Source: Branchiostoma floridae
Taxonomy: Eukaryota > Chordata > Leptocardii > Amphioxiformes > Branchiostomatidae
NCBI RefSeq assembly: GCF_000003815.2
Contig: NC_049988.1
Coordinates: 16,579,429-16,643,428, forward strand
Reading direction: 5' to 3'
DNA: 64,000 bases
Shown: positions 1-11,942 of the stretch, in pieces
How the letters are laid out: each line of letters opens with the position of its first letter
Numbering within the stretch: the stretch's first letter is position 1
Translations under genes and position numbers: made by a program
Notes under the pieces: model-generated
Databases searched by the model: none
The model's input: only the letters and a program-made list of their open reading frames with translations
What the model was told of the DNA's origin: nothing

Positions 1-85
1 CCGTCTTAACCCTTTGCCGGCTATACTTGTACTCCTTGGCCAACTTCGATACTATCTTATGCATCTGCTTGGAGAATACTCTATA
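1..85. mobile_element. MITE family M, right half cut by window edge
   Basis: Contains ccggctatacttgtactcct and gatactatcttatgcatctg then cttggaga, matching the right arms of the 39988 and 54416 copies. Confidence 0.65.
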
Positions 86-559
86 CGCCAGCTCCATGCC
101 AATAAACACATCCCCACTATCATTTTCTTCTAACCACAATTTTAGATGACGATATTGTCTTTCCTTTCCCTTTTCTTAAATCCTTTCAGCTCTTTAAACT
201 TTCTAGGTGGGAGCTTGATATCAGAGGAATTACAAACAAACAAAGAGCATATCTCAACCTCTTATCTTAGCATTAAAATGTAGGTCATGCATTGTTCTAT
301 GCAACCTCTTTGCAGACAGTGGAGATGAAGAAGAATTTGGTTTCAAAGGTACTTCTGTTTCTGTGGGTGTAGAGTCACTAAGATCTGTCTGGATATGTCC
401 ATTGGCTACGCTTAGTTCTTATCTCTAGTACATACCGCAGGTATCTAATGTGGTAACCAAAGGAATTCCCAAACAAGTATAATTAGGGTGGGCCTACACT
501 AAAGCAGTATCAGATTCCACAGGAAAGTACTGGGAAAGTCTGGCTTCAGACGACTTTTC

Positions 560-1740
560 GTCTCCGCTTCTGTTACGCTTGGGTAATCACCCGCATTATG
601 GCATATATAACACACCGGTTCTGTGATTCAGAAAAAGCAAGCGCACATAACTTCTACTGGTCTGTTGAAAGTAAAGAACTTATTGGCTTAAGTTGATGTA
701 CAATAGGACATCCCAAGGCTAAGGAGATAAACAAGACACAAGATGTATCTGTGGATCTTCTAAAACAACAGCACGACGGTTCTGTGATTCCGAAATAGAA
801 AGCGCACACACTTTCTACTGTTATTTTGAAAAAAAAAAAACGATTGTCTTATCTGTGGATCACCTAAAACAACAAGACGACGGTTATGTAATTCCGAAAT
901 AGCAAGAACAAATACCTTCTACTGTTATGTTGAAAGTAAAGAACTTATTGGCTTAAGTTGATGTACAATATCCCAATTTTAAGGCTGTAAAATGACACGA
1001 GGCGGAGTTTTGGATATCCTAAAACAACAGGACGAAGTTTGATTGTATTTCTGCATGACTGAAACAGCGGTGTCTAGTATCTGGGATTTTCTAAGTTCCA
1101 AAGGAATGTTCTAGTGACGTTTGATAGCTTCCTAAATCGACATTTCGCGCTTAGGACACTCCCAATTTTAAGGCAATAAAATGGCACGAGACGGATCTGT
1201 GGATCTCCTAAAACAACAGGAAGGCGGTTCTGTGATTCCGAAATAGAAAGCGCACATAACTTCTACTACTATACATATGAAGGTAAACAACTGATTGGCT
1301 TAAAGTTGATGTACAATAGGACATTTCTCAAGTCTTAGGCGATAAATACGGCAAAGAGACGGATATGTGGATCTCCTAAAACAACAGAACGACAGTTGAT
1401 TTTCATTCCGCATGACTGAAACAGCGGTGTCTAATCCTTGAGATTTTCTCTTAGTTTCAACGGAAGTTTGATACCTTCCTAAATCAAATCTTCGCACTTA
1501 GGCCACTCTGACACCCTCTGCAGACCCAAAAACTTAAAAAAGAGATCCAACAAAAATGCTGCTAAACCACAGTACTAAATAAACATCAAATCCATTCTTT
1601 CCCAGGCTTCTGATTCAGCACACCCGGGTTCTGTGATTCAGAAATAGTAACTTCTCTTAGTTTTAAAGGCATATTCTAGTGACGTTTGACTCGTACCTTC
1701 CTAGGAAGTCATCGATCTTCATGGAGACCCCCAAAACAAA
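560..1740 (+). repeat. Complex direct-repeat cluster
   Basis: Blocks ggttctgtgattccgaaata, ttattggcttaagttgatgt, ggatctcctaaaacaacagg, catgactgaaacagcggtgt and gaccttcctaaatc-like sequences recur in varying order about 3-5 times. The last blocks (tgctgctaaaccacatgact, tctttccaaggc) recur at 3215-3405. No coding region is seen. Confidence 0.75.
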
Positions 1741-2157
1741 AAAAAAAAAAACAAAAAAAAAAAATCTGCTTAGCCACAAGACAAAACATCAAGTCCATTC
1801 TTTCCCAGGTTTCTGATACGATACAACGGCGTCGCGCCGTTGGCTTTAACGGTTAGGGTTTTTGGTCCAGCACCGAGAAGTTATGGGTTCGAGGCCGTTG
1901 ACATGCCACCGCTGTTGTACGGAGCGTTCTTTACAACCAAGCAAAGATTCGGCTCCGGCTGTTTTAGGCGTTTTTATCGGGCTTGCTATTTTGTACCGTT
2001 TTCTTTATGTCTCGCACCTGTGCTTGGAGAGTATTTCATTACTTTCTATGCTCTATGTGTAAAACTGGTTACCTGACTTTGGTTGGGGAGGTAAAATTGG
2101 CCGCCGTTCTAATGTAGGATCTACGGGGCCAATGGATCAGCGACGGCCGCAAGCAGA

Positions 2158-2236
2158 GACACAGTACAAAAAGAAATTGCCAGCGAAAGTGTATTATTAA
2201 TACGAGCCGAAAAAGGCCCCAGAGAGCCTGATATGG
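2158..2236. mobile_element. Half copy of the 23458 foldback family
   Basis: gaaattgccagcgaaagtgt, gaaaaaggccccagagagcc, tgatatggaggcta match the right arm of 23458-23653. Confidence 0.65.
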
Positions 2237-2689
2237 AGGCTACTAAATCTCAAAGATACGGTTTATTATTGCCATATTACTGTGCTTTTTCCCATAGTTT
2301 GGACCTATGGTTTCGTCAGAGAACGCTATTTTGTGATCTAATACCTGATAGTTACTACATGACGGACACATCCTGACAGTAATCGTATCAGTGAACAGCT
2401 GTTTGCTTTGTCCGTGTCTCACTTCTCAATTTCATAGCTACCGTCTGAATGTCCCTGTTATCACTTTCCTTCGTCATATCTGGGCATTATAATAAAAGCC
2501 TTTAAAATTCACGTCAGAAGTTGTCATTTTATGTCGGTGAAGGGAAGATGTATAATCACATTAGTTGCTTCAGACATAATTGTGATATTGCTAAACAATA
2601 ATCATAAGTACATTGTCGTCTTTGGTCATACTTACTGTACTCGTACACTGCTTTAGAACTTGGTTAGAGCGGGAGCCCATTGGTTATGT

Positions 2690-2895
2690 ATATTCCTAAT
2701 AAAATCACAGAACCCACTATAGTCATTAAAGACGTGGGACGTTTCATCAGCCACTGCCTGCAAAGAAGAAGTCAAACCTCCCAGTAAACAATGTAGAATC
2801 ATGTATATAGATAGTTGTATAGAATAGACACTTCTTACTTTTTACTGTCTGTACCCTTGCAATTAGCCTTCGGGCATGGATTTGCAAAAGAAATA
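2690..2895 (+). repeat. Interspersed repeat, copy 1
   Basis: attcctaataaaatcacaga through agaagaagtcaaacctccca to ctgtacccttgcaattagcc is about 90% identical by eye to 12645-12850. The tail (gcatggatttgcaaaagaaa) resembles LINE 3' ends. Confidence 0.8.
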
Positions 2896-3214
2896 AATCA
2901 TTACAATTACGACATTCCTTTTTCAGATACCCTAAACTTTTCAGGTGCCGTTCTAAGTCCATCCCTAATTTCGATTTCATTTCAACGACAAAAATTACAT
3001 AGCGACAACGTGGTAAATTTTCTGCATGCTGACAAAAAATCTGTACCAGCTGTCACAGAGAGCGAGCGACTTTCTCATCACACGGGTCTGAACAGAGATT
3101 ACACGCAAGACACACAACACCAATCTTTCTAACAAATCAACTTCTCAAGATTAAAGGACCAGACAACCTCAGGGGACACACTGTGTCGTTGACAGGATGT
3201 GCTTCGTGTTACAT

Positions 3215-3405
3215 AGTCCTTGAGATTCAGTTTCTAACGAATGTTCTAGTGACATTTGATACCTTCCTAAATTGAAATTTTGCTCTCAGGCCACTCTTAC
3301 TTAATTTTATAGATGACATCCTCTGGAGAACAAAAAATTTAAAAAAAAAGAAATTCAGCAAAAATGCTGCTAAACCACATGACTAAACATCCAGCCCCGT
3401 CTTTC
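3215..3405 (+). repeat. Outlying copy of the 560-1740 repeat block
   Basis: gtccttgagattcagtttct, acatttgataccttcctaaa, aaaaatgctgctaaaccaca match 1425-1610. Confidence 0.7.
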
Positions 3406-3812
3406 CAAGGCTTGGTTTGTCTTATGTTCACCTCAAGTAACACTTTAAAAGACAGTCGTGGCCATTTCAACATTTAAAAAAAGATACTATTCTTGTTTAA
3501 AGAGGGAAACAAGGGCGCTGTGGCCCCATGCCCTGACCATGTGCCCCCTTACTATGGAGAGCAGATCCTCCGGTGAGTAAAAAAAATTCTGATTGACCAG
3601 GGATGCTATTGGGTCACATGTGGCTACAGTCTTTTTTTCAGAACAGGCGAAAATCAATGCACGCGCAACCAAGCTAACGAGAAGACCGTGGCCTGGCGGC
3701 AGTACTGGCACGGAACGTTATGATGATGACGATGAATGCGCGCGCGCGAGTCAGTGTGGCATTACCAAACTCGTCAAAGCAACCAACTGCATTATCCCGC
3801 TAGTTTGAACAT

Positions 3813-3950
3813 CCTTAGCCCATAAGAGTGTTAAGAATAAATGTATAATCGATTGGAATGACCTCCCTGCCAACCTTAAAAGCATTGCATCCTTGATAAG
3901 CTTACTTTGCAAACTGAAGTCGCGGCTTTTAAGGAAGCTGTCGTCGTGAT
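3813..3950 (+). pseudogene. LINE-type C-terminal fragment
   Basis: Plus-strand peptide IIDWNDLPANLKSIASLISL then KLKSRLLRKLSS and a stop. The xxWNxLPxxL....FKxxLKxxL pattern is the usual end of a non-LTR reverse transcriptase. Only the terminus is preserved. Confidence 0.55.
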
Positions 3951-4015
3951 TTTCAGATGTACGCACGTGCCACGTCACTTGCGATCAAATAACTGCAGCT
4001 AATGGAACGCCTGGT

Positions 4016-4400
4016 GCACAGTGGCCTTGTGGGTAGGGTTGTTGACTTGGAACCTGGAGGTACTGAGTTTGAATCCCAGATAGGTCCTGCAATCCTGTTG
4101 CGACGTTGTTAGAATAAACTTGCCAATCAGATACATTGATTCCAGTGGCCTAGTGGTAAGTATTGACTCAGAACCTTGAGGTGCTGAGTACAACATTTCT
4201 GACAAGTCCGAAATGTTATACCCTTGGGAAAGGCACTTCACACAATTTCCCCCCTTCACTCAGGCGTAAATGAGTACCCAGATAAGGCAAGAGGAGTTCC
4301 TCATACAGGCCGATACATTTTAGATGGAGGTCTGAAGCCTGACTGAAATCGCGCTCCTAGCGACCGGCCTTACAGTTGCCACCACCTCTCAGGAGGGGAC
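4016..4400 (+). mobile_element. tRNA-derived SINE, plus strand, with doubled head
   Basis: Two tRNA-like heads in a row: gtggccttgtgggtaggg ... gagtttgaatcccag, and gtggcctagtggtaagt. The SINE body follows (cttgggaaaggcacttcaca, cactcaggcgtaaatgagta). Confidence 0.7.
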
Positions 4401-4439
4401 CATCCGAACTTCTGTGTTAGACTAGATCTGCGATACCTT

Positions 4440-4476
4440 TGTCTCTCTCTCTCTCTGTCTCTCTTTCTCTCTCTCT

Positions 4477-4528
<52 letters not shown>

Positions 4529-4530
4529 GT
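4440..4530. repeat. (TC)n/(TA)n compound microsatellite
   Basis: tctctctctctctgtctctc followed by about 45 bp of alternating TA. Confidence 0.93.
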
Positions 4531-4735
4531 TTTGTATTGTTGTGACATGTACTTAGCTCGGTTGGGCAAAACTGCACAATAAAAGTCTTCGTTCATCAAC
4601 CTCAGCCAGCGAGAGATTGTGTAAACACAAGCTAGCAGGTCCGGTATTCTAAAAGGGGAGGATTCGAACCCGATGACTTGCACTCTAGAAGCCAGATTAC
4701 CGATCACGCCAATCAGTTCTGTGGCCAAATATCTT
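4525..4735 (-). mobile_element. tRNA-derived SINE, minus strand
   Basis: Minus-strand head gattggcgtgatcggtaatc ... gggttcgaatcctcccc, then a body ending in a tail that reads cttttattgtgcagttttgc. Flanked at 4440-4530 by (TC)n and (TA)n runs. Confidence 0.65.
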
Positions 4736-5640
4736 TCCGAGAAATCATACAGAAATCAATAAACGGTGTAAGTGGAGGGAAATGCATCACTCCATTTTTC
4801 GCTGTGCAACAACACTGACCGATCTAACTGTAAGATAAGGCTGCATTTGATTATATGTATGGCATCCTCTTGGCACACCAAAACTGATGCAAGCGCGCGA
4901 ATAATTTTTTTTCTTTAATTACAACAAAAACAGACTTGCTTATATCAACGGCACCACTGGACAAGACATGGTACATGACACATAACAGAAAACATGCAAA
5001 TGGGATCGTCAGACGTACATTATAAATGGCTTGGTCATAAACTTTGAACGAATGACTCAACCCACAGGACATGATGATAACAGCAAACAATGCATTGATT
5101 CTTTTTTTGTCTTTTATATATCTTCTCTGGCTTTTGAAACTTGCGGCTCAGGACTCCAAGAACATGTATATTTTTGTACAGTGACCGAACCTGAAGCCCC
5201 GCCCCCTGTTCGATCATGTTCTATTTCGAACACATCCGTTCTATTTGTTCGATATGGCGTTCGATCAGGATCGATCCATTAGCACTAAAGCTAAAATTTT
5301 CAATCTGCCATGAGTATCTCTACGACAAAGGCATCATACAGTTTACAGTTCACGTACGTATTGTCACGATCTATGGACAACCGATAAAACTTGATGCGCG
5401 CGGATGTTCTCCCTATGATCAAGTCAGTATGGCCTAGGTATACCCTATCCTGTATGGAGGTATATACACAATATACATTGTACGGTATATAAATATACAA
5501 TGTACGACCTCTGCGATTCCGTAAACATGCATAGTTCCGGATCTGGCTAAACGATAAGGCACAGACTCAACTTTTTGCTACAAGAACTGAACAAAACAAA
5601 TCAAGAAAACAGGTTTTTAAGAATGGCAAAGCCTCCCCCC

Positions 5641-5888
5641 CCCTTTCCACTAGACGGCGATTGCGCTGCGCTCTCACTGCGACCTATATAGGATATGTGT
5701 AACCTTCACTTTCACACTAAATAGGATATGTGTAACTTTCACACTGTATATCATACAAAACGTAGATAACAAAGTGTAAAAAGATTCGATTCTTTTCTAT
5801 ACAATTCGTTGAGCGATTCGATTCTTTTCTATACAATTCGTTGGGCGATGTGTCAAATTTTAGGTCGCAGAGAGCGCGCAGCAGAGGG
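5641..5888. mobile_element. Family C MITE
   Basis: ccctttccactagacggcga at the left and ttttaggtcgcagagagcgc at the right; the centre has a short direct duplication of gattcgattcttttctatac. Confidence 0.7.
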
Positions 5889-5894
5889 AGTTGG

Positions 5895-5995
5895 ACTGAC
5901 TCCCCTGGCCATTTTCCCGATTTTTTTTTGTGTGTGTGCAGAATTCTACGATCCCCGTACCCCCGTAGGAAGGCCTACTGGAGGCTCATTTTACC
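5895..5995. mobile_element. Same family, inverted fragment
   Basis: actcccctggccattttccc, tctacgatccccgtaccccc, gtaggaaggcctactggagg is the complement of the left end of 40625-40830. Confidence 0.6.
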
Positions 5996-6639
5996 TGAGT
6001 TTGAGTGAGTAAATTGTAATTGATACAAAGTGATTTTCCAATGGCACAACATCATCATACTCGTATGTCAGGGATCAGAAATCAGTACCATGGGTTCTCA
6101 GGCAACAATAATCCTCCCTGTTTTTCTTAAAGTGGGTGAAATATTGAAAACGAATCCTTTAATTTCATGGATGATCCCGACATGCTGTCTGTCTGGCGTC
6201 CTGTTACAGTCACACTAACTCCTGTATCTAGTAGCGCCAGAAATAGACATTCTCACAGACGGTGTTCGGCTACTGACTTGTTTTTATGGATATCGATGGC
6301 ATCCGGGGGCTTTACTTTTCGACTGTTCTCCACAACCTCCAAAAACAACATATCACCTGACACAATTGGGTCCAGAACTTGCCGACTCATATTGTCGCAA
6401 AATGCCAGTTGTGTAAAACACGTTATGTATTTGCACAAAACGTGCTGATTTTGTCACACTAAGAGTATTCGCATCACAGTTACATGTCGTCCAGTCATTA
6501 GAGCCATATATATTCAAACAGTGTACTTCTTTGATGATCGTTCTTGGCAATTTATCAAACATGGAACATACTTGAATCAAACTAGTACTACTGCAGGACA
6601 ACTTCTGTCTACAAGACCCTCACACGAGCGTTCACAAGT

Positions 6640-6805
6640 TTATGGTAATGTCTTAAAGTAATTCTATTAGCACGGCGTTGTAAACATAACAGCCTATCAC
6701 AGTAGTCTGCTCTTTTCAGTCTAAAAAGAGACCTGTTTAGCTGGTGTGTTACGCCGAAGGGCGGTTATACCGGCTATATAGATACAGATACAGATACAGA
6801 TAAAA
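6640..6805 (+). repeat. LINE 3' end fragment with gatacaga tail
   Basis: Ends agctggtgtgttacgccgaa, gggcggttataccggctat, then agatacagatacagataca. Same family as 12258-12400, opposite strand. Upstream bases look like the degraded C-terminal coding part. Confidence 0.7.
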
Positions 6806-6904
6806 CCAGGGCCACATTCACACACTTCTTATTCGGTTGTTATTGTAGAAAGATTACAAATACCTATGAAAATTGAAATGACAACAAAACACACAAAGCA
6901 TAAA

Positions 6905-6992
6905 AACGTTTTTCTATATTCGTTGAGCAGTCTATGAAATTTTAGGTCGCAGGGAGAGCGCGGAAAGAGCACCGTCCAAGTGGCAGGGGGTG
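6905..6992. mobile_element. Family C MITE, right end only
   Basis: tctatattcgttgagcagtc then aaattttaggtcgcagggag and agagcaccgtccaagtggca. Confidence 0.6.
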
Positions 6993-7104
6993 TCAGTGTG
7001 TGTATTTAAGACATTGCTGGGCTGGAGCCTAAGGCTAAGAACAATAAAAATGACTCCCCCTACCTTGAAGTTCTCTCGAAGACGGCTCAATTTCGCCAGC
7101 ACAG

Positions 7105-7350
7105 CCGACTAGCCTCCACCAGACCCTCCTACAGGGGTGCGGGGATTGTGGAATTCGGTAAAAACAATCGGGAAATTGGTCAGGGGGGTTAGACTACTGC
7201 TCAGCCGACCAACTCCTCTGGTATCAAAGCTTCTCTGGCAAATTATTTTCCTTATATTGGCCAGCCTAGTCAGTCTGATAGAGACTTGTAACAGCAGACC
7301 ACCAGTGCTGCTCCTAAGCCCACTGATCCCAGCACTGTCTGTGTGGCTAT
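7105..7350. mobile_element. Repeat family with gcctccaccag..ccttccta ends, copy 1
   Basis: gcctccaccagaccctccta, caggggtgcggggattgtgg, gggaaattggtcaggggggt, ctcctctggtatcaaagctt. Related copies are at 5895-5995 (inverted) and 40625-40830. Confidence 0.65.
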
Positions 7351-8134
7351 GCTATAGCCTGAGCTGACACTACAATGTGCGGAGTCGTGTATCGAACCGG
7401 CAGTCCCAACATGTGATGCCCCCAGGCGGGGTCTATTCTCGGCACAATGGCAACACAACACCTGCAGTTTTACAGCGCGAGGCGGTGTTTAGTGTAAACC
7501 ATCGCGACAGGCAAATCCTACTCAGGCGATCGATCGATGATCACAGTGCTATCATGGATTGTGAAGGCGCCGACGTTACGTTAACGGATATGTCCGTGAA
7601 ATTATAGGCGATAAACAATCATGCAACGCGTAGTAGTCGTTGTTACGCCGTGATTTTATGGTTCAAATTTCAAGTTAAACGCACGCACACAAAGTAGATG
7701 TGAACAAGTTCAAAGTCAGAGAGGCCCATAATCAAACCTGACAGTCAGGCCATCACCAACAACCCGTGTACCAAATAACAACACAATCACACGATGCGTT
7801 CTGGAAATATATCATTGGAAACGCACCAAAACGGCAGACACGCGAAATAGAAAACTATACCTGCATGCAAAAAAATGCTTATATTCCTTATTATTTGCAT
7901 ATTTGCTATAGATTATTTGCAATAAACGTCATTTATTGCAATAAACGTCATTGTCATTAATGTTCAACTCGTTTCATTACGTTGGCGTTCATCAAGGTCA
8001 CCTGCAGGTGAAAAATCTTCAATTTATTCACCCGATCCCCACATGGAAGTTTTAGCCTCTACCAGGCTCCTCAGGTCACTGGAAAAATGATAGAAATTGG
8101 ACAAATATAGACAGATAACATTCCAGCGGAGTTA

Positions 8135-8384
8135 AGGTGGACTCTAACTGCACTTGGGGCACCGGTGCGGCACTGCGGGGGTCGTTCACTGCGACATTGT
8201 TGTGTTATTTTCGCGATTTTTGATGCTTTAGAGCGTAATACATATGTGTATGTATGACTTAGAAGACATCAAAATATACAAAACGGAAGATAATTCGTTC
8301 TTTATCTCTAAAATTCGCTGAGTCATCTACGACCCCCGCAGTGCCGCACCGGCGCCCCAATGCAAGTGCAGTGAGACTCCACCT
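8135..8384. mobile_element. 250-bp Harbinger-like MITE, TTA TSD, nested
   Basis: Ends AGGTGGACTCTAACTGCAC and near-complement (gtgcagtgagactccacct), flanked by tta at 8132-8134 and 8385-8387. Inserted inside the outer inverted-repeat element at 8052-9572. Confidence 0.82.
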
Positions 8385-8432
8385 TTAGCTGAGCTCAAGC
8401 CATATTCATCGGGCAGCGTAAATTCCCTAGTT

Positions 8433-9481
8433 ACCTCCATGAAATGTCATGGAGGTTATATTTTACCCCGCGTTTGTCTGTGTGTCTGTCTGTCTGTGTG
8501 TGTGTGTGTAAACAAGATAACTCAAGAACGGCTGAGTGGATTGGTTTCATACTTGGTGTGTTGGTAGTCTGTGATGAAAGCTGGAAATGATTGGATTTTG
8601 GGCCCCCTAGCGGATTCCCTTGGTACTGCAGCGCAACTTCCGGTTTTGCTATCTCGGTGTTCTGAACACGCTGTGATCACAATTTTGGGGTGTTAGATAG
8701 CTCTTGTGCTCAGGAAGAAGTGACATAAGTTTGGGCCCCCTAGCGTCTAGTTTTGGGATAGCAGGGGCATTTTTGTCAAAAACTTCTGAAGAGGATAACT
8801 CAAGAAGGGAACAACGGATTGTCATGATTTTTGGTATGTAGGTACCTTAGACAATGTTGTACAAGGTAAGATACTAATTATGCAAAATAGGAATACATTT
8901 GCATAATTAATGAGAATATTCTATCATAGCAGTTTTTTCTATGTATCTCTTGTCCTGGACGTGATATGGTCTTGACATTTGGCTGGTAGATAGCTTGCAG
9001 TGTCATGACAAAGTGGGGCAGGTTTCAGCCCCCTAACATTTCATTTCGGAACTGCAGGGGCGTTTTTGTCAAGACATTCCAAAGAGGATAACTGCAGAAA
9101 GGATTGACGAATTGGCATCATTTTAGGCATGCAGGTAGCTTGGGCAAAGATGTTCATAAGGATATGCATGTTATGCAAATGAGGACTTAATTTGCATAAT
9201 TAATGAGGGAATTGTATAATTCCATTGATTGCAATAACTGGACCTCAATGAATGTAACACTTGTTAATTATGATAAGTGGAATATAACCAGAAACCAAAT
9301 ATGGTAATGAGGTACTAATTTGCATAATTTATGTGAAAATTGCAAAACCGCCCATTGATTAATGATTTTACAATTTTCACATGTGTATGTTAGTCAATGA
9401 TGAATAACACCATGCATAAATTATGTTAATGTGTTAGTCAATTGCATGAAATTCACAAAAGCCCTAAATATTCATGGAGGT
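8433..9481. mobile_element. 1-kb repeat with acctccatgaa ends and internal direct repeats
   Basis: Begins acctccatgaaatgtcatgg and ends ttcatggaggt. Internal units around aacaagataactcaagaacg (8508), gaggataactcaagaaggga (8793) and gaggataactgcagaaagga (9082) recur at roughly 290-bp spacing, each followed by a '..ggtatgtaggtacc/ggcatgcaggtagc..' segment. No protein is recognised. Confidence 0.65.
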
Positions 9482-9829
9482 ATGAGGTCGCCGAACTCTA
9501 GTTATGTTATATGTCTATATTTCTCCAATTTCTACTGTTTTTTAGCGACCTGTGGAGCCTGGTAGAGGCTTAGGATTCTATACGGACCTAATGCAGACTT
9601 GAATGTGTACGTTCGTGTGAACCCGGATTTAGTACACACATATGTCATGTGGGGCGCGCTCAGCGTTCAAAGTCTAGTGGAATGGTGTCCTTATTCAACC
9701 TTTCCAATAGGACTTTGACCGGTCGTTCAATAAAAGCAAATTGTGTAGAAAAAAAAGATATTTCATGATTTGTGCGTTTTGTTGTCTTTTACATTTTGTA
9801 TGATGTACTCGAAGGTTACACACATCCGT

Positions 9830-10022
9830 TTTAGATCGCAGTTCGAAAGATTACTCAACGAGTTTCAGAGTTTTATGTATTTTGTTGTCTTCTAATTCAT
9901 ACTTTTACGAATTACGTAATATCTAAATTATAATTAAAAAAATCGGTGAAAATAACACAACAGTGCCACAGTGAACGAACCCCGCAGTGCCCCACCGGCA
10001 CCCCAAGTGCAGTAAAATACCA
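9830..10022. mobile_element. Truncated Harbinger-like MITE
   Basis: Right part of the 11699-11942 family (aacgag...aaccccgcagtgccccaccg, then gtgcagtaaaataccacct). The left end is missing and joins other repeat sequence near 9830. Confidence 0.65.
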
Positions 10023-10669
10023 CCTGTAGACATGTTACCAGTCCGGGTAACTATATAAAACTCCCTTGGCGGTGCGCCAACAACTAATGAAAGAGCCTTT
10101 ACACTAAGCACGAGTTTGTGCTGGTGGGAAAGCGAACTACTGAAGAAGTATATTATAGGTACCTACATATATAAAGGCCTGCAGGTCAAAACACGAGACG
10201 TACTGTGGTGACAGTATATGCATGTATACTACAGTAACAACTGTTAACTGTATCCTGTGTGAAGGTCGTTTTATGTAGTGAAGAGTTCAGAGTTTTGTTT
10301 CTGAATTCATGTTGTTAGCTACCGGTATCTTTCCTTTAATTTAGTTTTTACAGTGCGTTTCACAGCATCGTTATTCCTCACTATGACCGTTCTGCGCGAG
10401 AGATTTCGATAAATTTCCACTCAAGCAAAGCTCCGCAATAAATTTTTGATTAACCTCCTGGTAACAACGTGCAGTAAGGGTTTATCATTGCCAAAGTGAT
10501 ACGGAATAAAAACGATGAAAGTAATTGAAATCCAGCATTCATGGCATTCTCAGTAAACTGCAGTACTTTATTTGTGCACTTAATTCCCCTTTACATTGAG
10601 ATTCATACAATATTTTTATGGAGTTTCAGTGGTGTATGATATATGAGATATCCATGGGTTTTGCTACAC

Positions 10670-10986
10670 TTTCTAGCAGCAACCATTTCTAGTAGTAACA
10701 GGTTCTAGTAGCAATCATTTCTAGTAGCAACCATTTCTAGTAACAACCATTTCTAGTAGTAACAGGTTCTAGTAGCAACCATTTCTAGTAGCAACCATTT
10801 CTGGTAACAACCATTTCTAGTAGTAACAGGTTCTAGTAGCAACCATTTCTAGTAGCAACCATTTCTTGTAGCAACCCTTTCTAGTAGCAACCCTTTCTGG
10901 TAGTATCTCTTTCTAATAGCAACCATTTCTGGTAGCAACCCTTTCTAGTAGCAACCCTTTCTGGTAGCAACCATTTTAGCAGCAAA
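10670..10986. repeat. 16-bp minisatellite (tagtagcaaccatttc), about 20 copies
   Basis: The variant agtagtaacaggttc recurs at 10691, 10755 and 10819, giving a 64-bp higher-order unit of four monomers. Later copies are simpler (caaccctttc variants). Confidence 0.9.
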
Positions 10987-11354
10987 CATCTGAAACAAAC
11001 ATATATCTCAAGCTATAAGATTTTTCTAGTTCAACCCCTTCAGTAGTAAGGTTTTAACCACTTTGGCCGCTGGGCAGTTTTGGGTACAATATTAAAGACT
11101 ACAAAGACATAAAACGTACGAAACATAAGTCAACAGCGAAACGCGTGCATATTTATTGCCACAATTTCTAATTTTTTGTTTCCATAAACATCCCGGCCGG
11201 GCTCCGGTTGGATGGACCCTAGCATAACTGGTAACCTCTTCTAGTATTCCAGCTCATTCTAGCAACAACTAATACTCTCTCTGTTGGCATTTAGGTACTC
11301 TTTCTCGTAGCAGTCGTTTCTCTCTCTGGCTAAGAAGTGAATCTATATGAAGCC

Positions 11355-11516
11355 TAATCTCCAAGCAGATCTTGCGTGACATAAGACAGTAACATAAGCT
11401 GGGGAAGGAGTTTAGCCGGCAGAGGAGTTAAGTGGCCAATTTACTCCTCTGCCGGCTAAACTACTCCCCAAGCTTATGTTACTGTCTTATGTCACGGAAG
11501 ATCTGCTTGGAGATTA
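11355..11516. mobile_element. 162-bp foldback MITE with 9-bp TSD (family M)
   Basis: Almost perfect palindrome starting TAATCTCCAAGCAGATCTT. Flanked by tatgaagcc at 11346-11354 and 11517-11525. The 9-bp duplication suggests a Mutator-like source. Confidence 0.88.
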
Positions 11517-11698
11517 TATGAAGCCAGCCTCTCTGCCCATGGCCCAGTGGATCAGTGGAAGAGCCGCTCACGCCACTCTTAATACAATCAACATACCGAC
11601 TCTTGTGCACTCGTCACCATGCCAATCCTTGAATGTTTAAAAGAAATTAGGATCTACTAGATGAAAAACATAGTTGGCTTTAGATAGTAGATTAATAA

Positions 11699-11942
11699 AG
11701 GTGGTATCTCACTGCACATGCGGCACCGGTGCGGCACTACGGGGTTCGAAAGATTACTCAACGAGATAAAGAACGAAGTTTCTTACGTTTGTATATTTTG
11801 CTGTCTTCTGAGTCACACTTTTAAGTATTATGCAATATCTACATTATAAAATAATCAGCGAAAATACCCCCCTACCACAGTGCCGCTGTGACCGAACCCC
11901 GCAGTGCCGCACTGGTGTCCCAAGTGCAGTGAGATACCACTT
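11699..11942. mobile_element. 244-bp Harbinger-like MITE, TAA TSD
   Basis: Ends AGGTGGTATCTCACTGCAC and near-complement, with the inner motif gcggcaccggtgcggcact. Flanked by TAA on both sides (TAATAA may be duplicated). Partial copies are at 9830-10022, 13975-14053 and 41500-41580. Confidence 0.8.

Larger units (their letters stand above)
8052..9572. mobile_element. Outer inverted-repeat element holding two nested insertions
   Basis: 8052-8121 (tagcctctaccaggctcc... to agataac) is the inverted match of 9503-9572. Between these arms lie the TTA-flanked MITE (8135-8384) and a 1-kb repeat (8433-9481). Confidence 0.7.

Noticed and set aside
1815-1910. tRNA-like sequence on the plus strand (ggttcgaggcc)
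   Set aside because: A B-box-like stretch is present, but no cloverleaf could be drawn by eye and no SINE body followed. Left out as unsupported.
10670-10986. CRISPR-like array
   Set aside because: Direct 16-bp monomers without unique spacers in a eukaryotic context; it is a minisatellite.
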